In this document: positions 33,795 to 37,237 of the stretch, in pieces
Layout: each line of letters opens with the position of its first letter
Numbering within the stretch: the first letter of the stretch is position 1
NCBI GenBank assembly: GCA_964494475.1
Contig: CAZBRS010000057.1
Span: 1-37,237, forward strand
Length of the DNA stretch: 37,237 nt
Source: CAZBRS01 sp964494475
Lineage (GTDB): Bacteria; Myxococcota_A; UBA9042; CAZBRS01
Direction of reading: 5' to 3'
Notes under the pieces: model-generated
The model's database searches: none
What the model was told of the DNA's origin: nothing
The model's input: the letters and a program-made list of their open reading frames with translations, nothing else
Position numbers and translations under genes: made by a program

Positions 33795-33800
33795 ACTATA
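33795..33800 (-). promoter_or_regulatory. -10 element for a probable leaderless transcript
   Basis: On the minus strand TATAGT (5/6 to consensus) is followed by six bases and then the ATG at 33788, so transcription would start at or next to the start codon. No convincing -35 was found. The placement matches leaderless promoters. Confidence 0.45.
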
Positions 33801-34000
33801 CCGAACCGACCCAACCAGGGGAAGCCGGGAGTACCGTACGTTCGACACGCGCCCGTCGCCCCGGTTCCAGCTTCGGCGCGGGAGCCGCCGGCGCCCGTTC
33901 GTTTGTACGCACTAACTTTTGCCCGTCTCGCCCTTGATCTTCTTCGATTCGCGCCAATCTTCCGAGCGTGACACCGACACGGGCCCGGGAGGGCGTGACC

Positions 34001-35506
34001 ATGGCCGACGGGCGGGAGCGGGTCGACGTGGTCCTGGTGGGCGGCGGCATCATGAGCGCCACCCTCGGGGGACTTCTGCACGAGCTGATGCCGGGCCTCT
34101 CGATCCAGGCGTTCGAGCGCCTCGGAGCCATCGCGATCGAGAGCAGCCAGGTGATGAACAACGCGGGCACGGGCCACGCCGCGAACTGCGAGCTGAACTA
34201 CACGCCGCGCAAGGCCGACGGCACCATCGACCTCTCCAAGGCGCTGGCCGTCAACGAGGCCTTCGAGGTGTCGCTGCAGCTCTGGGCGGCGCTGGTCGAG
34301 AAGGGCGCCCTGCCCGACCCGCGGCGCTTCGTGAACCCCGTGCCTCACCTCTCGTTCGTGTGGGGCGAGGACGACGTGGCGTTCCTCCGCGATCGCCACG
34401 CCCAGATGGCCGCCCACCCCATGTTCGAGGACATGGCGTGGAGCACCGACCCCACGCGCCTGGCCGAGTGGATGCCCCTGGTGATGCGCGGCCGCGACAC
34501 GGGGGTCCCGCTGGCGGCCACCCGCGTGGCCCGCGGCACCGACGTGGACTTCGGCCAGCTGGCGCGCGCGCTGTTCGCCGGGCTGGAGGGCGAGGCCGCC
34601 TTCGCGCTGCACCTGAACCACGAGGTGCGCGACCTGCGGCGCGTCCCGGGCGGAGGCTGGGCGCTGACCGTGCGCGAACGCCGAACCGGCGCGAGCCGCG
34701 AGGTCGAGGCCGGCTTCGTGTTCCTGGGCGCCGGCGGCGGCGCGCTGCCCCTGTTGCAGAAGGCAGGGCTGCCCGAGGCCCGCGGCTACGGCGGCTTCCC
34801 GGTCAGCGGCCAGTGGCTGGTGTGCCAGAACCCCGACCTGATCGCCGAGCACGCCGCCAAGGTGTACGGCAAGGCCGCCCTGGGCGCGCCGCCCATGTCG
34901 GTGCCGCACCTCGACACGCGGCTATGGAAGGGCCACCCCGCGCTGCTGTTCGGGCCCTTCGCCGGCTTCACGACCAAGTACCTGAAGCACGGCTCGTACC
35001 TCGACCTGTTCGCCTCGCTGCGCCTGCACAACCTGGGGCCCATGCTGGCAGTGGCGCGCGACAACCTGGATCTCACCCGCTACCTGATCGGGCAGGCCCT
35101 GCAGTCGCCCGAGCGGCGCCTGGCCGCCCTCCGCGAGTACCTCCCCACCGCGCGCCCCGAGGACTGGAAGCTCGCGATCGCGGGCCAACGCGTGCAGATC
35201 ATCAAGCGCGACGCGGCGCGCACCGGGCGCCTGGAGTTCGGCACCGAGGTGGTGACGGCCGCCGACGGCTCGCTGGCCGCGCTGCTGGGGGCGTCGCCGG
35301 GCGCCTCCACCGCGGCCGCCGCCATGCTGGACGTCGTGCTGCGCTGCTTCCCCGAGCGCGCGGCCACCCCGGCCTTCCAGGCCAACCTGCGCCGCGTGGT
35401 GCCCTCGCACGGTCACCGCCTGGCGACCGATCCCGAGCGGATGCGCGCGGTGCGGGCACGGAACGACGCCATCCTGGGGTTGGCGCAGGGGACGCTCCAG
35501 CGGTGA
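34001..35506 (+). CDS. mqo: Malate:quinone oxidoreductase
   Basis: A 501-aa FAD-dependent peripheral membrane enzyme oxidising (S)-malate to oxaloacetate and passing electrons to the quinone pool, replacing or supplementing NAD-malate dehydrogenase in the TCA cycle. The dinucleotide-binding motif GGGIMSATLGGLL is at the N-terminus; family blocks NNAGTGHAANCELNYTP, PHLSFVWGEDDVAFLR, GAPPMSVPHLDTR, QRVQIIKRD and LLGASPGASTAA all agree with Mqo. Length is as expected. There is no signal peptide. The ATG at 34001 has GGGAGGG seven bases upstream; the upstream ATG-less extension to 33968 was rejected. The stop codon TGA is also the first three bases of the 72-bp repeat copy B. Confidence 0.97.
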   Translation: MADGRERVDVVLVGGGIMSATLGGLLHELMPGLSIQAFERLGAIAIESSQVMNNAGTGHAANCELNYTPRKADGTIDLSKALAVNEAFEVSLQLWAALVEKGALPDPRRFVNPVPHLSFVWGEDDVAFLRDRHAQMAAHPMFEDMAWSTDPTRLAEWMPLVMRGRDTGVPLAATRVARGTDVDFGQLARALFAGLEGEAAFALHLNHEVRDLRRVPGGGWALTVRERRTGASREVEAGFVFLGAGGGALPLLQKAGLPEARGYGGFPVSGQWLVCQNPDLIAEHAAKVYGKAALGAPPMSVPHLDTRLWKGHPALLFGPFAGFTTKYLKHGSYLDLFASLRLHNLGPMLAVARDNLDLTRYLIGQALQSPERRLAALREYLPTARPEDWKLAIAGQRVQIIKRDAARTGRLEFGTEVVTAADGSLAALLGASPGASTAAAAMLDVVLRCFPERAATPAFQANLRRVVPSHGHRLATDPERMRAVRARNDAILGLAQGTLQR

Positions 35507-35575
35507 CCGCGGGTGAAGGAACCGCGGGCGACCGTACTACGGCGCCTGGAGCGGCGTCACGCGCAGGATGAAGCC
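35504..35575. repeat. 72-bp direct repeat, copy B
   Basis: Same orientation and 69/72 identical to 33052-33123. It spans the mqo stop codon, the 30-bp convergent gap and the last 12 codons plus stop of the lipoprotein gene. A 6-bp inverted repeat CCGCGG (35507-35512 and 35522-35527) around a 9-base loop may serve as a weak terminator for the convergent pair; in copy A this stem is disrupted by a substitution. Confidence 0.9.
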
Positions 35576-37117
35576 CTCGTCCATGGGCGCCACGTAGGTG
35601 AGCGTCCGATCGGCGACCGACACGCGCGGCGAGGGCACGAAGCGCCCGCTGCCCCACAGCAGGACCTCGGCCCGCTCGAGGCTCCAGGGGAAGGTGAAGC
35701 TCCCGCGGGTCTCCCAGGGGCCCGGATTGGCGCCGATCACGAAGGCCGTCTTCGACGCCGCGTGCCACTTGACGATCACGTGCAGGCGCCCCCCGTCGCC
35801 GGCCAGGAGCAGCTGCTCCCGGGGCGCGATCTCGAGCCGGGGGCTGAGGAGGGCGGGCTCGTAGACGTCGGGGTGCGACAGCGCCCGGAAGACCACGTCG
35901 GCCTTTTCGCGATCCAGGGGGTGCGCCCCCATGTAGCCGAAGTACACGAGGCCGGTGGCGCCCGCCGCGATGGCCGAGGTCACCTCCTTGCGCAGGTAGG
36001 GCAGGGGCGGGTACCAGCCCGTGGCCCAGGCGTCGCTGCCGCCCTCGCGGCACATCTCGCTGGCGAGCGAGTAGCCGAACGAGTAGCCCTGGATCCACAT
36101 CCAGCGCAGCATCTCGTGGTCGGCGAAGCGCTCCACCGCGTACATCACGTCCCAGGCGCCCGTGAACTTGCTCTCGTGCTCGGGGACGGCCGCGGCCAGC
36201 CAGTCGTCGTAGCCCTCGCCCGGCTCGCCGATCTGGCCCGTGATGGGGCTGAGGGCCGACGGGAAGCGGTTGGTCACGTAGGTGTAGTTGTCGCCGAAGG
36301 CGAAGTTGGCCGCGTTGATGAGGCCCCGCGCCTGCTCGTCGGTCAGCAGCTCGCCCGTGCCGTCGCCGCCGCCCCTCGAGCGCCAGGTGGGGTGCCAGCC
36401 GATCCACGGGAGCTCCTCGTAGGGGGGCAGGTTCGGCTTGTTCTCGGGCGAGAACTTGCCCGCGCGGGCCTTCCAGTCTTCGAACGTGGCCTGGTGCTCG
36501 GCGATGGTGCCCGCGACGTCGGGGTTGTCGAAGTCGGACTCGCCCCACTCGTTGTACACGATGGGCATCACGTCGCGCTCGGCGGGGCGGTCGCGCCCGT
36601 GGCCGTCGTACCACTTGCCGTACATCATCGAGATGCGGTCGAGCCACGCGTCGTAGTACGCCCAATCGGCGCCGGGGTAGCCCCAGACGAAGGTGAAGTT
36701 GGCGCCGGCCTCGAGGGCGCGGTCGTAGCGCACGAGCACGTCGTCGACGTACCCCACGCCCTCGTCCTCGTCGCAGCCCTCGGTCGTGAAGCCGTCGTAG
36801 GTGGGGCCCTTCTTGGCGTCGAAGCCGAGGGCGAAGACCTTCTGCCCCTCGAACCTCGCGAAGGCCAGGTCGTCCTTCACGAGGGGGGCGGTGGCGGCCT
36901 CGCTCCAATAGGTGGGGTTCGGGGGGCTCACCTCCTCGGGCGCCGGCTCCGGGGACACCTCCGGCGACACCTCCGGCGACGCCTCGACGACCGCCTCCGG
37001 GGCCGCGTCGGCCGCCTGGTCGGTCTCGGAGGGGCCGCTCGGGCACGGGTCGTCGGTGGCGCCACAGGCGGCCAGCACCAGCGCGGCGAGGACGAGCGAG
37101 GTTCGAAGGGTGCGCAT
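35537..37117 (-). CDS. Large lipoprotein, possible TIM-barrel glycoside-hydrolase-like
   Basis: A 526-aa protein with a lipoprotein signal (LVLAALVLAACG, lipid-accepting C18), an acidic Pro/Glu/Val linker built on a PEVSPEVSPEP repeat (residues about 35-65), and a 450-residue globular domain. Motifs FTFVWGYPGADWAYYDAWLD, YNEWGESDFDNPD, WIGWHPTW and ATGLVYFGYMGAHP are rich in Trp/Tyr/Glu and alternate as expected of a (beta/alpha)8 glycosidase-like barrel; the last 100 residues are beta-rich like a glycosidase accessory domain. The family is not identified, and catalytic Glu residues are guesses. The ATG at 37117 has GGAGG six bases upstream. Its final 12 codons are duplicated at 33084-33123. 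Confidence 0.85.
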   Translation of the reverse strand: MRTLRTSLVLAALVLAACGATDDPCPSGPSETDQAADAAPEAVVEASPEVSPEVSPEPAPEEVSPPNPTYWSEAATAPLVKDDLAFARFEGQKVFALGFDAKKGPTYDGFTTEGCDEDEGVGYVDDVLVRYDRALEAGANFTFVWGYPGADWAYYDAWLDRISMMYGKWYDGHGRDRPAERDVMPIVYNEWGESDFDNPDVAGTIAEHQATFEDWKARAGKFSPENKPNLPPYEELPWIGWHPTWRSRGGGDGTGELLTDEQARGLINAANFAFGDNYTYVTNRFPSALSPITGQIGEPGEGYDDWLAAAVPEHESKFTGAWDVMYAVERFADHEMLRWMWIQGYSFGYSLASEMCREGGSDAWATGWYPPLPYLRKEVTSAIAAGATGLVYFGYMGAHPLDREKADVVFRALSHPDVYEPALLSPRLEIAPREQLLLAGDGGRLHVIVKWHAASKTAFVIGANPGPWETRGSFTFPWSLERAEVLLWGSGRFVPSPRVSVADRTLTYVAPMDEGFILRVTPLQAP

Positions 37118-37148
37118 GCTCCGCCTCCTGCCCCGAAGCCGGGGTCTA

Positions 37149-37180
37149 GGAGCCCGTAGCGCATAGCGCTACCGGGCTCC
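37149..37180. repeat. Hairpin upstream of the lipoprotein gene
   Basis: GGAGCCCGTAGCGC pairs with GCGCTACCGGGCTCC around a 3-base ATA loop, giving about 14 bp of stem with one bulged C. It lies 30-60 bases upstream of the lipoprotein start codon. It may be a terminator of a gene beyond the window or a dispersed palindrome. Confidence 0.6.
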
Positions 37181-37190
37181 GACTGGGGGT

Positions 37191-37208
37191 CTGGGGGCCC
37201 TCCCCCAG
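37191..37208. repeat. G/C-rich hairpin at right edge
   Basis: CTGGGGG and CCCCCAG pair around a short CCCT loop; a CCAGG/CCTGG inverted repeat (37205-37219) overlaps it. With 37149-37180 it makes a cluster of stem-loops. I see no gene from 37118 to the window end. Confidence 0.5.
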
Positions 37209-37237
37209 GCAACAACCTGGGAGCCTGTCGGTCGTGT

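Overview
The window is very GC-rich and gene-dense. Both strands are used, intergenic gaps are short (none above about 215 bases), and many neighbouring genes overlap by 1-8 bases. Several features suggest a member of the Myxococcota or another former deltaproteobacterial lineage: a eukaryote-like Ser/Thr kinase fused to an NTPase and TPRs, DUF4388/PATAN and zinc-ribbon/TPR membrane proteins, MopE-type Cys/Asp-rich lipoproteins, and a MerR protein with a Cys-rich tail. This is inference from gene content; no rRNA is present.

Layout. Positions 1-394 (minus): a DUF5615/DUF433 toxin-antitoxin-like pair cut by the left edge. 395-1948 (minus): 1-pyrroline-5-carboxylate dehydrogenase. 2101-11084 (plus): a tightly packed five-gene cassette encoding a 1185-aa low-complexity/helical protein, a two-TM protein, a double-AAA+ protein with a dead first P-loop, a helical-repeat protein and a membrane class III cyclase. 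11112-13915 (minus): nrdD-nrdG, anaerobic ribonucleotide reductase and its activase, preceded by a promoter overlapped by two NrdR-like boxes. 14129-15151 (minus): a Gfo/Idh/MocA oxidoreductase. 15272-15356 (plus): tRNA-Leu(GAG) with a good promoter. 15440-24260 (plus): a gene train of lipoprotein, kinase-NTPase-TPR protein, TPR/zinc-ribbon membrane protein, DUF4388 protein, PhoH and YbeY. 24331-24774 (plus): MerR regulator, convergent with phosphatidylserine synthase (24764-25522, minus). 25643-28342 (plus): a large Cys/Asp-rich and then Gly-rich lipoprotein, ending at a palindromic terminator shared with an unrecognised gene (28385-29263, minus). 29459-32706 (plus): a GT-C-like membrane glycosyltransferase followed by a radical SAM protein, whose end overlaps a convergent MazG-like gene (32646-33047). 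33134-33788 (minus): a nucleotidyltransferase and a small partner. 34001-35506 (plus): malate:quinone oxidoreductase. 35537-37117 (minus): a large lipoprotein, followed by hairpin-rich DNA to the right edge.

How they fit together. Housekeeping functions (proline catabolism, malate oxidation, anaerobic dNTP synthesis, phospholipid synthesis, rRNA maturation) are interleaved with accessory signalling and surface genes. Having both a quinone-linked malate dehydrogenase and an oxygen-independent ribonucleotide reductase suggests a respiratory organism that also grows without oxygen. The most unusual structures are the 2101-11084 cassette, the 72-bp direct repeat bracketing the nucleotidyltransferase/mqo block (one copy carries the last codons of the lipoprotein gene found at the other copy), and the NrdR-type regulatory region of nrdDG.
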